A stretch of DNA of 64,000 nt. It comes from Melioribacter roseus. GTDB taxonomy: Bacteria > Bacteroidota > Ignavibacteria > Ignavibacteriales > Melioribacteraceae. The translations under genes and the position numbers were made by a program. Location of the stretch: NCBI GenBank assembly GCA_020722065.1, contig DYLK01000001.1:80387-144386 (forward strand), read 5' to 3'. Under the pieces are notes generated by a model. It was given only the letters and a program-made list of their open reading frames with translations. It did not search any database and had not been told where the DNA came from. Each line of letters begins with the position of its first letter. Position 1 is the stretch's first letter. This document shows, in pieces, positions 47,280 to 56,567 of this stretch.

Positions 47280-48908
47280 TTAAAGCTCAATAATTTGATG
47301 TTCAAAAAGTGTGATTTTTGCTTCTGAAAACAATCTTTCAAATAAATATTTGCCATATTTTGAATAGAAATAAGGTAAGCCGATAATTTCTTCTTGCAAA
47401 TGTTCGTTTGGGTGAAAATAGTTGTGAATTATTTTTGAATGCCGAATTACAGATTCTGATTTTGAATTTCTCTTTTTCTGAACGTTATCCAATAGAATTT
47501 GCAAAAGCTGGTTGATTCCACTTCTAATTTCATCATTTTCTTTTTTTAATAAAATATCAATCGCAAATAATTCTTCCGAAAGTCTATCCAAAGTGTAATT
47601 TATCTCATTTCTTGCCTTTTCGAAAATATTCTCAACTTCAGAAATTCCTGTAGAATTAGTCATTTGGTTCAACAATTCTTCTTCTGATAAATGGAAAAGA
47701 TTAAATTCGTTTAAGTTGTAATGGGCAATTTTTTTAGTTAGAAATTTTTCAGTTAACGTCATTGATAATCGCGGGTAAAGTAAAGGACTTGGCAAACCAA
47801 AATAATCGTAAAATGGGAGAACTTGCGGATAATAATTCATCTCATTTTTACCAGCAACGTATATTGCAGTGGGAAGTATAGAATCTTGTAAAATTGGTCG
47901 CAATATTACATCTGCACTAAATTTTTCGGGTTGAGAGTTTATTAAATCTTTTATTTCATTTTTTGTGTAATTCTTTCGCTTATTTCCTATTCTTATGAAT
48001 TCTTCATAAGGTTCTAAACGTAATCTTTGGTTTTCAGTCAAATAGAAAACATTTATTGGATGAATTTTTACTTGTACGTGATAACTTTTCTCGAGTTTGG
48101 CACTTTTTTGAATTGCTAAAACAGAAAGTGTTTCGTAATTCTCAATTGCTTCATCAAAAATTGGTTTTAGTAAGAATTTTATAGATTTATTATCGGGATT
48201 AAATATTATCAAACCGTATTTATCAAATATTCTAAAAAGTAGATTGAAAAAGGCTTCTCCGAATGTAGAATTTTCAGAAAATGAACTTTTTATCAAATTA
48301 TCGAAGTCAGAGAAATGTTCGAAATCGCCAAAGTTTTGCCCGATTTGCTTGTAAAGTGAATTAATTTCATTTGTTATATTCAAATCGCCCAAATGTCCAA
48401 TTCTGTCATTCTCATTAAAACCGTGTTGATAATTAATTTTGATAACATTGCTTTCTTTACTGAAAGTATGAATTGATTCAATATTCTCAAACTTGTGATC
48501 TTCGCTCTCCAACCAAAAAATTGGCACAAAATTATATTCTGGATAATTTTCATTTAATTGTGCAGAAAGTTTTATGGCAGTGATAATTTTGTAAAAATAA
48601 CTTAAAGGTCCGCCGAGCAAACCAATTTGTTGAGCAGTAACAACAGCAAGCGTTTTTTTTGAAAGAAGGGAATTAATATTTTTTTTTGTTAATTGCGAAG
48701 CATCTTTTGTAGAATATTTTTCCTTTATTATTTCAACTAACTTTTGGCGATGAAGTAGAGAACGAGTCGAAAGTAATTCAAAACGTTCAGCTAAATTATT
48801 GTTATCTCGGAAATTGTTGCGATAAAATGCTTCCACATTTTGGAATTCATACAGAAAATCCAACATTAGATTTTTTTGTTTGGGAATATCACTATGACTT
48901 ATTTGCAT
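47280..48908 (-). CDS. bshC: Bacillithiol biosynthesis cysteine-adding enzyme BshC
   Basis: BshC is the putative ligase that joins cysteine to GlcN-malate in bacillithiol synthesis. The 542-residue protein has the diagnostic N-terminal half: VVTAQQIGLLGGPLSYFYK, AIKLSAQLN, and VPIFWLESEDHKFENIESI, with further landmarks including VDFILRP-like ADVILRPILQDSILPTAIYVAGKNE and FPRLS-like YPRLSMTL. The motif usually reads TGQQ, here TAQQ. I chose Met at 48908 because a good promoter match at 48927-48959 would place transcription start downstream of the longer alternative (48929). No bshA or bshB is nearby. Confidence 0.92.
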   Translation of the reverse strand: MQISHSDIPKQKNLMLDFLYEFQNVEAFYRNNFRDNNNLAERFELLSTRSLLHRQKLVEIIKEKYSTKDASQLTKKNINSLLSKKTLAVVTAQQIGLLGGPLSYFYKIITAIKLSAQLNENYPEYNFVPIFWLESEDHKFENIESIHTFSKESNVIKINYQHGFNENDRIGHLGDLNITNEINSLYKQIGQNFGDFEHFSDFDNLIKSSFSENSTFGEAFFNLLFRIFDKYGLIIFNPDNKSIKFLLKPIFDEAIENYETLSVLAIQKSAKLEKSYHVQVKIHPINVFYLTENQRLRLEPYEEFIRIGNKRKNYTKNEIKDLINSQPEKFSADVILRPILQDSILPTAIYVAGKNEMNYYPQVLPFYDYFGLPSPLLYPRLSMTLTEKFLTKKIAHYNLNEFNLFHLSEEELLNQMTNSTGISEVENIFEKARNEINYTLDRLSEELFAIDILLKKENDEIRSGINQLLQILLDNVQKKRNSKSESVIRHSKIIHNYFHPNEHLQEEIIGLPYFYSKYGKYLFERLFSEAKITLFEHQIIEL

Positions 48909-48926
48909 AACTCGATTTTTTTTAAG

Positions 48927-48959
48927 CAAAAATACAAGATTTATCAGAAACTGAGCAAA
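48927..48959 (-). promoter_or_regulatory. Candidate promoter of bshC
   Basis: On the minus strand TTTG (48959-48956), a 21-base spacer and TATTTTTG (48934-48927) fit the Bacteroidota consensus TTTG/TAnnTTTG at every defined base. Transcription would start near 48921. Confidence 0.5.
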
Positions 48960-49072
48960 ATAAATTCTAAAGCACAGCTTTTTTGCCGAAAAATATGCTT
49001 TCTGACAATTTTCTAAAAGATATTTCTCAAGCTAAAATTCTTATCTTTACACTTCAATTTTTAAGAAAAACA

Positions 49073-49930
49073 ATGAAATTCAGATTATTATTTACATTAT
49101 TCTCACTTTTCAATCTTTACTTTTCGCAAAGCAATGTGAAGATTTCTCTTTTCCCTGAACAGCTAAATTATTTACCAAGCAAAGCGAATTATGATGAACC
49201 TCGTTTCGGAATAAATTATCTTGTAAAAACGAACAACCTTAAAGTTGATATTGGAAACAGTATGGATATTGTTGGAATAACTTTTGACGATTATTACGCT
49301 ACTTTAGGAATTGATTTTTTTGCTTTTGCTTTGGCTACAAGTTACAGTGGTAATCGTTTGCAAATTGATGCACTTGATGGCTTTTTTGGCGGAAGTGGTG
49401 TGATTTCAAGAAAAATTGAGAATGACAAAATGCAAGTGAGATTAAGAATTTTGCATAATAGTGCCCATTTTGTTGATGGACATTGGGAATTTTCTACTCA
49501 TTCTTGGATGAATAATGATGTTCCAATTCCATATACACGCGATTTTGGTGAACTAACTTTTGCTTACAATTTTGGATTATCGGATAAAAATCTGAAATTA
49601 TATTCCTCAGTCTCGTATTCAACTCTTGTTCGTCCGAATTCAATAAAAAAATGGTTGGGAAATTCTGGCTTTGAGTGGAATTCAAAAATCAAAAATCTGT
49701 CTTTATTTGGTGAAGATTTGAATTATTATATTTCATCGCATTTCTTTTTGGATTCTACCGATAAATATAATTTCAACTCAAATTCGCAAGTTGGAATCAA
49801 AATTGGGAATTGGTGGCAAAAAGGCGTAGCTTTTTATCTAAATTATTACAAAGGAAATCACTTTTTGAGTGAATATTATCAAGAAAAAGTGGAACAATTT
49901 GGAATCGGGTTCTCGGTTGATTACGAGTAA
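49073..49930 (+). CDS. Exported outer-membrane protein, DUF1207-like
   Basis: The protein has 285 residues with a signal peptide (cleavage near LYFSQS). The mature part is rich in alternating strands with aromatic residues and ends in IGFSVDYE, like a small beta-barrel. The order DEPRFGINY, LGIDFFAFAL, MQVRLRILHNSAHFVDGHW resembles DUF1207 family proteins, in which a similar His-Ser-Ser-His segment occurs. Function unknown. The start at 49073 was chosen because the signal peptide begins there; an in-frame ATG at 48983 is upstream. It runs straight into the next gene with no gap. Confidence 0.65.
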   Translation: MKFRLLFTLFSLFNLYFSQSNVKISLFPEQLNYLPSKANYDEPRFGINYLVKTNNLKVDIGNSMDIVGITFDDYYATLGIDFFAFALATSYSGNRLQIDALDGFFGGSGVISRKIENDKMQVRLRILHNSAHFVDGHWEFSTHSWMNNDVPIPYTRDFGELTFAYNFGLSDKNLKLYSSVSYSTLVRPNSIKKWLGNSGFEWNSKIKNLSLFGEDLNYYISSHFFLDSTDKYNFNSNSQVGIKIGNWWQKGVAFYLNYYKGNHFLSEYYQEKVEQFGIGFSVDYE

Positions 49931-50875
49931 ATGATGAAGAGAAATCTTTTTATTTTCGTTAAAATTACTTTTTCTGTGATAATTATACTTTTTCTAATAC
50001 ATCAAATTGACTACAAACTTTTATTCAAAAATGTAATTTCAGCTGATTTTCAATTCCTCATTATTTCAATGTTGCTCTGGATGTTTAATCTTTACTTCTC
50101 ATATTTAAGATGGGAAATTTTAAGTCAGAAAACGCTAGAAATAACAAACAAATCACTTATTATAAAATCATTTTTTGTTGGAATTAGTTCTGGATTAGTA
50201 ACTCCATTACGAAGTGGTGAATATCTTGGGAGAGCGTTGCCTTATGGAAAGGAAAGATTAGTTTCTTCAATAGCAGTTACATTTTATGATAAATTCCTAA
50301 CATTATTTCTAACTACAGTTTTTGGTGGAATTGTTGCTTTATTTGTTTATAAAAATCAGCTTGTAATTTCAGTCCAAACAATAATTTTGATAATTCTACT
50401 TATTATTTTATTTATCATTCTGTTGGGAATCTTCCTTTTTTCGCCTAAAATCAATAGAAAGTCGCTCATAAAAAGAATAATTTCCGCAAAAATATTTGAT
50501 AAAATAAATTCAAAAATTGGAATGATTAGAGTGATTTCAAATGAAATTAAACTTCAAATATTGCTTTTGGCGATTCTTAATAAAATACTTTTGTTGTTAC
50601 AATTCTCAATATTAATTTATGCTTTTGGTGGGAATGGGAATATTTTCAATTTTTTTATGGCTGGTTTATTGGTACTTTTTGCAAAATCGTATTTCCCGCC
50701 AATTACAATTGCAGATTTGGGCGTAAGAGAAAGTGCTTCAATTTATTTTTTTGGAATGTTTGGAATTTCGAGCCAAATTGCGTTTAATGCTTCAATTTCT
50801 TTATTCTTTTTCAACTTACTTTTACCATCTTTTATTGGCGTGTATTTTATACTTAAAAAGGGAAAAAATGTTTGA
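49931..50875 (+). CDS. Flippase-like membrane protein (UPF0104 / LPG synthase TM family)
   Basis: The protein has 314 residues with about eight membrane helices. Landmarks are FSYLRWEIL after the second helix, SGLVTPLRSGEYLGRALPY, and the late segment YFPPITIADLGVRESASIYFFG, all typical of the lysylphosphatidylglycerol synthase transmembrane (UPF0104) family. Such proteins are found with glycosyltransferases and are thought to move or shield lipid-linked intermediates. It overlaps the next glycosyltransferase gene by 8 bases, supporting a role in that pathway. Confidence 0.85.
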   Translation: MMKRNLFIFVKITFSVIIILFLIHQIDYKLLFKNVISADFQFLIISMLLWMFNLYFSYLRWEILSQKTLEITNKSLIIKSFFVGISSGLVTPLRSGEYLGRALPYGKERLVSSIAVTFYDKFLTLFLTTVFGGIVALFVYKNQLVISVQTIILIILLIILFIILLGIFLFSPKINRKSLIKRIISAKIFDKINSKIGMIRVISNEIKLQILLLAILNKILLLLQFSILIYAFGGNGNIFNFFMAGLLVLFAKSYFPPITIADLGVRESASIYFFGMFGISSQIAFNASISLFFFNLLLPSFIGVYFILKKGKNV

Positions 50876-52019
50876 AATAACTTTCTCAAATTTGATAATA
50901 TTATTTTCTTTTGCTTCTTCTGTCTTCTATTTCGGATTCCTTATTTGGATTGCCAACGGAATTGAAAATGGGAAAAAGGAACTAAAATCTGCAAAACAAC
51001 AACAAATAAATCGTTTTATCTCAATAATTACAGTTTTTCGAAATGAAGAGAAGAATCTTAAAAATCTGATTGATAGCATTTTGTCTTTGGAATATCCTAG
51101 AGAAGATTTTGAAATAATTTTTGTCGATGATAATTCAAGCGATAATTCAGTCGAGGTTATCCACAAAAAATGTTCTGATTTACAATACACAATCATTGAA
51201 AATGATAAGAAGTTGATGCAATCTTTCAAAAAAGTTGCAATTACAAAAGCTGTTTTGCAAGCAAAAGGCGAAATTATTGCAATTACCGATGCCGATTCAA
51301 TTCTTCCTGCCGAATGGCTGAAAATTGCGAATGAATCTTTTTCTGAAAAAGTTGATTTTATCTCCGGATTAGTAACATTTGATTCTGACAGGAATGATTT
51401 CTTTTCACAAGCACAAAAGTTGGAATTTGCGGGTTTAATTTTGACTGGTGGCGGATTGATTGGCAACAATTTCCCAATTATTTGTAGCGGAGCAAATATT
51501 TTTTTTAGACAATCTGCTTTTCAGCAAGTTGATGGTTATTCTGGGAATTTACATTTGACTTCGGGAGATGATGAATTCTTGATGCAAAAAATTGCAAAGT
51601 TGCGAGACGGGAATATTTTATTCAATTGGGCAGAAAATTCCGTTGTTAGAACAAATCAAAACAATAACTTATCAGAATTTATGCAGCAAAGAAAACGATG
51701 GGCAAGTAAAGGTTTGTTCTATAATTCCAAAATTGTTTTACTTTTGTTCGGCTTATTTCTATTCTATTTCTCATTATTTGTACTTGGAATATCAGCTTTT
51801 TTTGTAAAAAGTAATGCTATTGCGTTTCTTTTAATATTTTCATTCAAAATGATTTTTGAATACAATGTCCTGTTACACGGTAAAAACCTACTTTTTGATT
51901 CGAAAACACTAAATAAACTCGTTTTCGTTGAATTTCTACAAATACCATATATTATTTTTGCTTCAATTAGCGGAACATTCGGTAATTTTATTTGGAAAGA
52001 AAGAAAATTAAAAAGATGA
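50868..52019 (+). CDS. Membrane glycosyltransferase, family 2 (first)
   Basis: The protein has 383 residues. One N-terminal helix is followed by a GT-A domain (about 45-290) and two or three C-terminal helices. Catalytic motifs are DDNSSD (UDP-binding region), TDADS (metal-binding DxD-type), GDDEFL (acid) and QQRKRW, the QxxRW motif of processive beta-glycosyltransferases. The start at 50868 is the ATG inside the end of the flippase-like gene. Sugar specificity cannot be read. It shares a 4-base ATGA overlap with the deacetylase gene. Confidence 0.9.
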   Translation: MFEITFSNLIILFSFASSVFYFGFLIWIANGIENGKKELKSAKQQQINRFISIITVFRNEEKNLKNLIDSILSLEYPREDFEIIFVDDNSSDNSVEVIHKKCSDLQYTIIENDKKLMQSFKKVAITKAVLQAKGEIIAITDADSILPAEWLKIANESFSEKVDFISGLVTFDSDRNDFFSQAQKLEFAGLILTGGGLIGNNFPIICSGANIFFRQSAFQQVDGYSGNLHLTSGDDEFLMQKIAKLRDGNILFNWAENSVVRTNQNNNLSEFMQQRKRWASKGLFYNSKIVLLLFGLFLFYFSLFVLGISAFFVKSNAIAFLLIFSFKMIFEYNVLLHGKNLLFDSKTLNKLVFVEFLQIPYIIFASISGTFGNFIWKERKLKR

Positions 52020-52651
52020 AATATTTATACAATCCGCCAAAAATACTTAAACTCGTGTTTCATAAATATATTTGGGAAAGTAGAATAGATGAAATATTGC
52101 TAACTTTTGATGATGGACCAAATCCGCAAACGACTGAAAAAATTCTTAATAAATTGAAAGAATTAAATCTGAAAGCAATTTTCTTTGTTGTTGGGGATAA
52201 TGTTAGGAAATACCCAGAATTGGCTAAGTTGATTTTAGAAAATGGGCACAGTTTGGGAAATCATACATTTAATCATAAAATATTAACTAAAATCGACAGA
52301 CATTCCCGAATAAATCAAATTAAAAAAGCACAAGAAGAAGTTCTAGAAGATTTGAATTACAAAATGGAATATTTTCGAACTCCGCATGGCAGATTTTATC
52401 CGAAGTTGGCTAAAGATTTAGCGGGAATTAATTTGCAAAATGTAATGTGGAGTTTACTTACTTACGATTATAAAAATGACTTCAAGTTCATTAAAAAGGC
52501 AATTGACAACAATTTGAGATCAAATTCAATTGTAGTATTTCACGATAGTATTAAATCAAAAGATGTAATTTTGCAATCATTAGACTATATTTATGAAAAA
52601 GTAAATGGAAAAAAATATGTTTTTGGAGATCCAAATAGATGTTTGAAATAG
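52016..52651 (+). CDS. Polysaccharide deacetylase (NodB domain)
   Basis: The protein has 211 residues comprising essentially one NodB/CE4 domain. LTFDDGPNPQT supplies the catalytic Asp pair, GNHTFNHKIL the HxxxH zinc histidines, RTPHGRFYP the Arg/Pro groove residues, and VVFHDS the distal His. CE4 enzymes remove acetyl groups from N-acetylglucosamine polymers or glycolipids. There is no clear signal peptide, so it may act in the cytoplasm on lipid-linked sugars. The start is the ATG in an ATGA overlap with the preceding GT; it overlaps the following GT by 13 bases. Confidence 0.9.
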   Translation: MKYLYNPPKILKLVFHKYIWESRIDEILLTFDDGPNPQTTEKILNKLKELNLKAIFFVVGDNVRKYPELAKLILENGHSLGNHTFNHKILTKIDRHSRINQIKKAQEEVLEDLNYKMEYFRTPHGRFYPKLAKDLAGINLQNVMWSLLTYDYKNDFKFIKKAIDNNLRSNSIVVFHDSIKSKDVILQSLDYIYEKVNGKKYVFGDPNRCLK

Positions 52652-53727
52652 TTTTTCTTTTTATAACTGTTATTTACTTCATGGTTGGCGTTTTATTACT
52701 AATCTTTTCTGGGAAAAAATTCAAATCAACGAATGAAAGTCAGAAAATATCTATAATAATCGCCGCAAGAAATGAAGAAGATAACATAATTAATTGCTTG
52801 GAATCTATAAATGCTCAAAATTTTCCATCAGAAAATATGGAAGTTATAATTGTTGATGATTTTTCAACGGACAAGACAAACAAACTTATTAGCGATTTTA
52901 TAGCGGATAAACCTAATTTCAAAGTAATAAATCCAAGTAAAAAAATGACTGAAAAGCCAGGGAAAGCTAACGCATTAGCTAATGGAATTGAGATTTGTTC
53001 GAATGAAATTGTTCTAACAACTGATGCTGATTGTGTGGCAAATCCGAATTGGGCAAAATCAATGGCAAGTTACTTTACGAATGAAAAAGTTGGTTTTGTA
53101 GGTGGTTATACAAATCAAAACTCGGAAACCCCATTTTTTGAAATGCAATCCATTGATTTTATGTTTCTACTGACTATCGCCTCTGGAACAATGAACGCAA
53201 AGTTGCCAGTAAGTTGCATAGGTAATAATATGGCTTTCAGAAAAAAAGTATATGATGAAACTGGTGGTTTTGCAAAAATTCCATTTTCAGTTACTGAAGA
53301 TTTTGCACTAATTACAAACATAGATAATCTAAAAAAATATGATTTGATTTATCCTTTGGATTCCAAGAATATTGTAACTTCTAAACCATTACTTAAATTG
53401 AAAGAAATATTTTGGCAGAAAAAAAGATGGTCAGTTGGCGGAATGAAAATGGATTTTATTGGCTTAACAATAACTGGGATTGCATTTTTAACAAACACTC
53501 TCTTAATTCTCTCGCCGATTTTCATTAATTCCAATGTAATTTCACTTATCTTTTTTAAGATTTTAACTGATTATCTTTTTTTGTACTCAACACACAAGCA
53601 ACTTAAATTAAAAATCACTTGGAAAGGATTTCTTGCGTTTGAATTGTATTTTATGCTTTACATTTTGACTATGCCATTTATAATCACATTTTCGCAAAAA
53701 GTTAAATGGAAAGGAAGGGAATTTTAA
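52639..53727 (+). CDS. Membrane glycosyltransferase, family 2 (second)
   Basis: The protein has 362 residues with the same plan as the first GT2: an N-terminal helix, a GT-A domain with DDFSTD, TDADC, VTEDFAL (TED) and QKKRW (QxxRW), and C-terminal helices. It differs enough in sequence to be an old paralogue with a possibly different sugar. It is the last gene of the coupled set of flippase-like protein, GT2, deacetylase and GT2. Confidence 0.9.
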   Translation: MFEIVFLFITVIYFMVGVLLLIFSGKKFKSTNESQKISIIIAARNEEDNIINCLESINAQNFPSENMEVIIVDDFSTDKTNKLISDFIADKPNFKVINPSKKMTEKPGKANALANGIEICSNEIVLTTDADCVANPNWAKSMASYFTNEKVGFVGGYTNQNSETPFFEMQSIDFMFLLTIASGTMNAKLPVSCIGNNMAFRKKVYDETGGFAKIPFSVTEDFALITNIDNLKKYDLIYPLDSKNIVTSKPLLKLKEIFWQKKRWSVGGMKMDFIGLTITGIAFLTNTLLILSPIFINSNVISLIFFKILTDYLFLYSTHKQLKLKITWKGFLAFELYFMLYILTMPFIITFSQKVKWKGREF

Positions 53728-53912
53728 TAATTTTGATGATGAAAAAACAAAACTCAATTATAAGTTGATAAGTTAAACAAATGGATTATTCAATAATTTA
53801 GATAATGAAAAAAAGATTTAAATATTTTTCAAAATACAAATGATATTCTTTATTTTTCAAAAGATAAAATATATTTATCTATTTATGTAGTCTTTAATTT
53901 TAAAGGGAAATT

Positions 53913-54773
53913 ATGGCAAAAATATTACACAAAGAACAATTATCTGAAAATGTAGTTTTAATGAAACTCGATGCTCCGCTAATTGCAGAAGAAAGAAAAG
54001 CTGGACAATTTATAATTTTACAAGTCGATGATGACTATGGCGAAAGAATTCCGCTAACAATTGCTGATGGAAACAAAGAAGAAGGAACAATCACAATCAT
54101 TTTTCAAATTGTTGGAAAAACAACAGATGAATTATCAAGGATGAATGTTGGTGAAGATGTGCCCGTTTTGGTTGGTCCGCTTGGAAAACCAACACACATT
54201 GAGAATTTTGGTAGAGTCGTTTGTGTCGGTGGTGGAATTGGAGTTGCTCCACTTCATCCTATAGCACAAGCATTAAAACAAGCTGGCAATGAAGTAATTA
54301 CAATTATTGGTGCAAGAAATAAAGAATTAGTGATTTTAGAAGAAGAAATGAAATCGATTGCTGATGAATTTATTGTCTGCACAGATGACGGAAGTTATGG
54401 AAGAAAAGCTCTTGTAACTCAACCACTAAAAGAAGTTTGTGAAAGAGAGAAAAAACCAGATATGGTAATTGCAATTGGTCCGCCAATAATGATGAAGTTT
54501 TGCGCCGAAACAACACGTCCATATAAAGTATTTACTCAAGTTTCACTTAACACAATAATGGTTGATGGAACTGGAATGTGTGGAGGTTGCAGAGTTAACG
54601 TAGGAAATGAAATTAAATTTGTATGCGTTGATGGTCCTGAATTTGACGCACATTTAGTCGATTTTGATAATATGATAGCAAGATTAAATTCCTTTAAAGA
54701 AATAGAACATGAAAAACATCATTGTTATATTGATAAATTAGCCGAAGAAAAAATAGCTGGAGGAATTAAATGA
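53913..54773 (+). CDS. nfnA: NADH-dependent ferredoxin:NADP+ oxidoreductase subunit A
   Basis: This is the FAD and [2Fe-2S] subunit of NfnAB, the electron-bifurcating transhydrogenase. The 286-residue protein has RIPLTIAD (FAD site), VCVGGGIGVAPLHPIAQAL (nucleotide site), AIGPPIMMKF and a C-terminal cluster segment GTGMCGGCRVNVG with a third Cys in FVCVDGPEFDAH; the family uses three Cys and one Asp. Sulfide dehydrogenase beta subunit (SudB) and HydG-type hydrogenase gamma subunits are relatives, but the nfnB neighbour fixes the complex. It overlaps nfnB by 4 bases. Confidence 0.92.
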   Translation: MAKILHKEQLSENVVLMKLDAPLIAEERKAGQFIILQVDDDYGERIPLTIADGNKEEGTITIIFQIVGKTTDELSRMNVGEDVPVLVGPLGKPTHIENFGRVVCVGGGIGVAPLHPIAQALKQAGNEVITIIGARNKELVILEEEMKSIADEFIVCTDDGSYGRKALVTQPLKEVCEREKKPDMVIAIGPPIMMKFCAETTRPYKVFTQVSLNTIMVDGTGMCGGCRVNVGNEIKFVCVDGPEFDAHLVDFDNMIARLNSFKEIEHEKHHCYIDKLAEEKIAGGIK

Positions 54774-56263
54774 GCCACTTAAATGCAAATGTACTTTTAG
54801 AAGAAGCTGAGAATCTTTATAATGATATTTTACCACGCATAAATGAGTTAAAAGTAAAAGATAGAATAAAAATTCCAGTGATGGAAATGCCCACTCAAGA
54901 ACCAGAAATACGAATTCAGAACCTTGATGAAGTAGCAATTGGATATACTGAAAAACAAGCTATTGTTGAAGCCAATAGATGTATTCAATGTCCAACTCAA
55001 GAATGCGTTAGCGATTGCCCAGTGGGAATTAATGTCCCAGTATTTATTAATCACATTGCACACAGCAATTTTCAATTAGCAATAGATACAATCAAAGAAA
55101 CAAGTTTACTTCCGTCAATTTGCGGTAGAGTTTGTCCGCAAGAAACACAATGTCAATTGCATTGTTCTGTTGGAAAAGTATTCAAAAGTGTAGAAAAATC
55201 AGTCTCAATTGGGAGATTAGAAAGATTTGTTGCCGATTGGGAAAGAAAAAGCGGAGGAGTTAAAATCCCAACAGTAAAACCCGCAACTGGGAAAAAAGTA
55301 GCAGTTGTTGGAAGTGGTCCTTCGGGTTTAGTTGTTGCCGCCGATGTTCGCCGCGAAGGACATGAAGTAACAATTTTTGAAGCATTTCACAAACTTGGTG
55401 GAGTTATGCGATATGGAATTCCAGAATTCCGTCTTCCAAATGATATTGTTGATGAAGAAATTGAAACATTAAAGAAAATGGGTGTTGAATTCAAAACGAA
55501 CTTTGTCGTTGGGAAAACACGTTCACTAATGGATTTGCTCGAAAAAGATGGTTATGATGCTGCTTTTGTTGGTACGGGAGCAGGATTACCAATATTCATG
55601 GGCATAGAAGGTGAAAATCTAATCGGTGTTTTTTCTGCTAATGAATATCTAACAAGAGCAAATTTGATGCGTGCATTTGAAAAAATGAAAGCAGATACAC
55701 CAATGTATCGTTCCAAAGTAGTTGCAGTACTTGGCGGAGGAAATGTTGCAATGGACGCTTCGAGGATGGCAAAAAGATTAGGTGCCGAGAAGGTTTATGT
55801 AGTTTATAGAAGAACTGAAAAAGAAATGCCCGCAAGAGTTGAAGAAGTCGCCCACGCAAAAGAAGAGGGAATTGAGTTCCTTTTCCTTAATAATGCTAAA
55901 AGAATTCTTGGTGATGAAACTGGACACGTGCAATCAATGGAACTTCTTCGTTATGAACTTGGTGAACCAGATGCTTCAGGAAGAAGAAAACCAATTGTTA
56001 TTGAAGGAAGTGAATATATTCTTGAAGTTGATACAGTAATTGTTGCAATTGGTAACGGAAGTAATCCGCTAATTAGTCAGACAACCAAAGGAATTGCTGT
56101 AAATAAATGGGGGAATTTGATAGTTGATGAAAATCAAAAAACATCTATTGATAGAATTTACGCTGGCGGAGATATTGTACTTGGCGCCGCAACTGTAATT
56201 CTTGCAATGGGTGAAGGAAGAAAAGCTGCAAAATCTATCAACCAATTATTAGCAAATAGTTAG
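54770..56263 (+). CDS. nfnB: NADH-dependent ferredoxin:NADP+ oxidoreductase subunit B (GltD-like)
   Basis: The protein has 497 residues of the glutamate-synthase small-subunit type. The N-terminal [4Fe-4S] region has RCIQCPTQECVSDCPVGINVP and CGRVCPQETQCQLHCSVGK. The FAD site is VVGSGPSGLVVAADVRREG, the NADP site VLGGGNVAMDASRMAKRLGAEKVYVVYRR, and the C-terminal FAD motif is YAGGDIVLGAATVILAMGEGRKAA. With NfnA it couples NADPH oxidation to reduction of ferredoxin and NAD+, or the reverse, by flavin-based bifurcation. The absence of a large glutamate-synthase gene argues against GltD. A hairpin follows the gene. Confidence 0.93.
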   Translation: MSHLNANVLLEEAENLYNDILPRINELKVKDRIKIPVMEMPTQEPEIRIQNLDEVAIGYTEKQAIVEANRCIQCPTQECVSDCPVGINVPVFINHIAHSNFQLAIDTIKETSLLPSICGRVCPQETQCQLHCSVGKVFKSVEKSVSIGRLERFVADWERKSGGVKIPTVKPATGKKVAVVGSGPSGLVVAADVRREGHEVTIFEAFHKLGGVMRYGIPEFRLPNDIVDEEIETLKKMGVEFKTNFVVGKTRSLMDLLEKDGYDAAFVGTGAGLPIFMGIEGENLIGVFSANEYLTRANLMRAFEKMKADTPMYRSKVVAVLGGGNVAMDASRMAKRLGAEKVYVVYRRTEKEMPARVEEVAHAKEEGIEFLFLNNAKRILGDETGHVQSMELLRYELGEPDASGRRKPIVIEGSEYILEVDTVIVAIGNGSNPLISQTTKGIAVNKWGNLIVDENQKTSIDRIYAGGDIVLGAATVILAMGEGRKAAKSINQLLANS

Positions 56264-56284
56264 TTGAAACATATAAATTTAGAA

Positions 56285-56318
56285 TAAACCTTCGAGATAG
56301 TAATTTCTCGGAGGTTTA
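56285..56318 (+). terminator. Hairpin after nfnB
   Basis: TAAACCTTCGAGA (56285-56297) pairs with TCTCGGAGGTTTA (56306-56318): 13 base pairs with one G-T and an 8-base loop. No strong T-run follows, so it may be a weak terminator or an mRNA-stabilising 3' hairpin. Confidence 0.55.
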
Positions 56319-56567
56319 TAAATATTGGAAACGTAAAATAATGTACCGTTAAATTCCAATGAATTATTATAACTATAAATGAAAATTTTTCAGGGAGACC
56401 TTGACCTAAGTTTTCCACGATTTTGATTAGAAATTTTATATTTCTATTGGAATAACACAATTCGTGCTTCGTAATATTTATTAAAATAAGTCAAATGACT
56501 TATTGTAAAATTCTACAGTTCTCGTTAGTTTAACCTACACGTTTCTAAAATTAAACAGGAGTTATAT

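Noticed and set aside
48983-49072. N-terminal extension of the DUF1207-like protein from ATG 48983
   Set aside because: The signal peptide begins at Met 49073; the extension would bury it.
54770-56263. Glutamate synthase small subunit (gltD)
   Set aside because: No gltB nearby; the immediate nfnA partner with coupled start identifies NfnAB.
56260-56460. 66-codon minus-strand frame after nfnB
   Set aside because: It runs through the nfnB hairpin, lacks a ribosome site and has no recognisable composition or motif.
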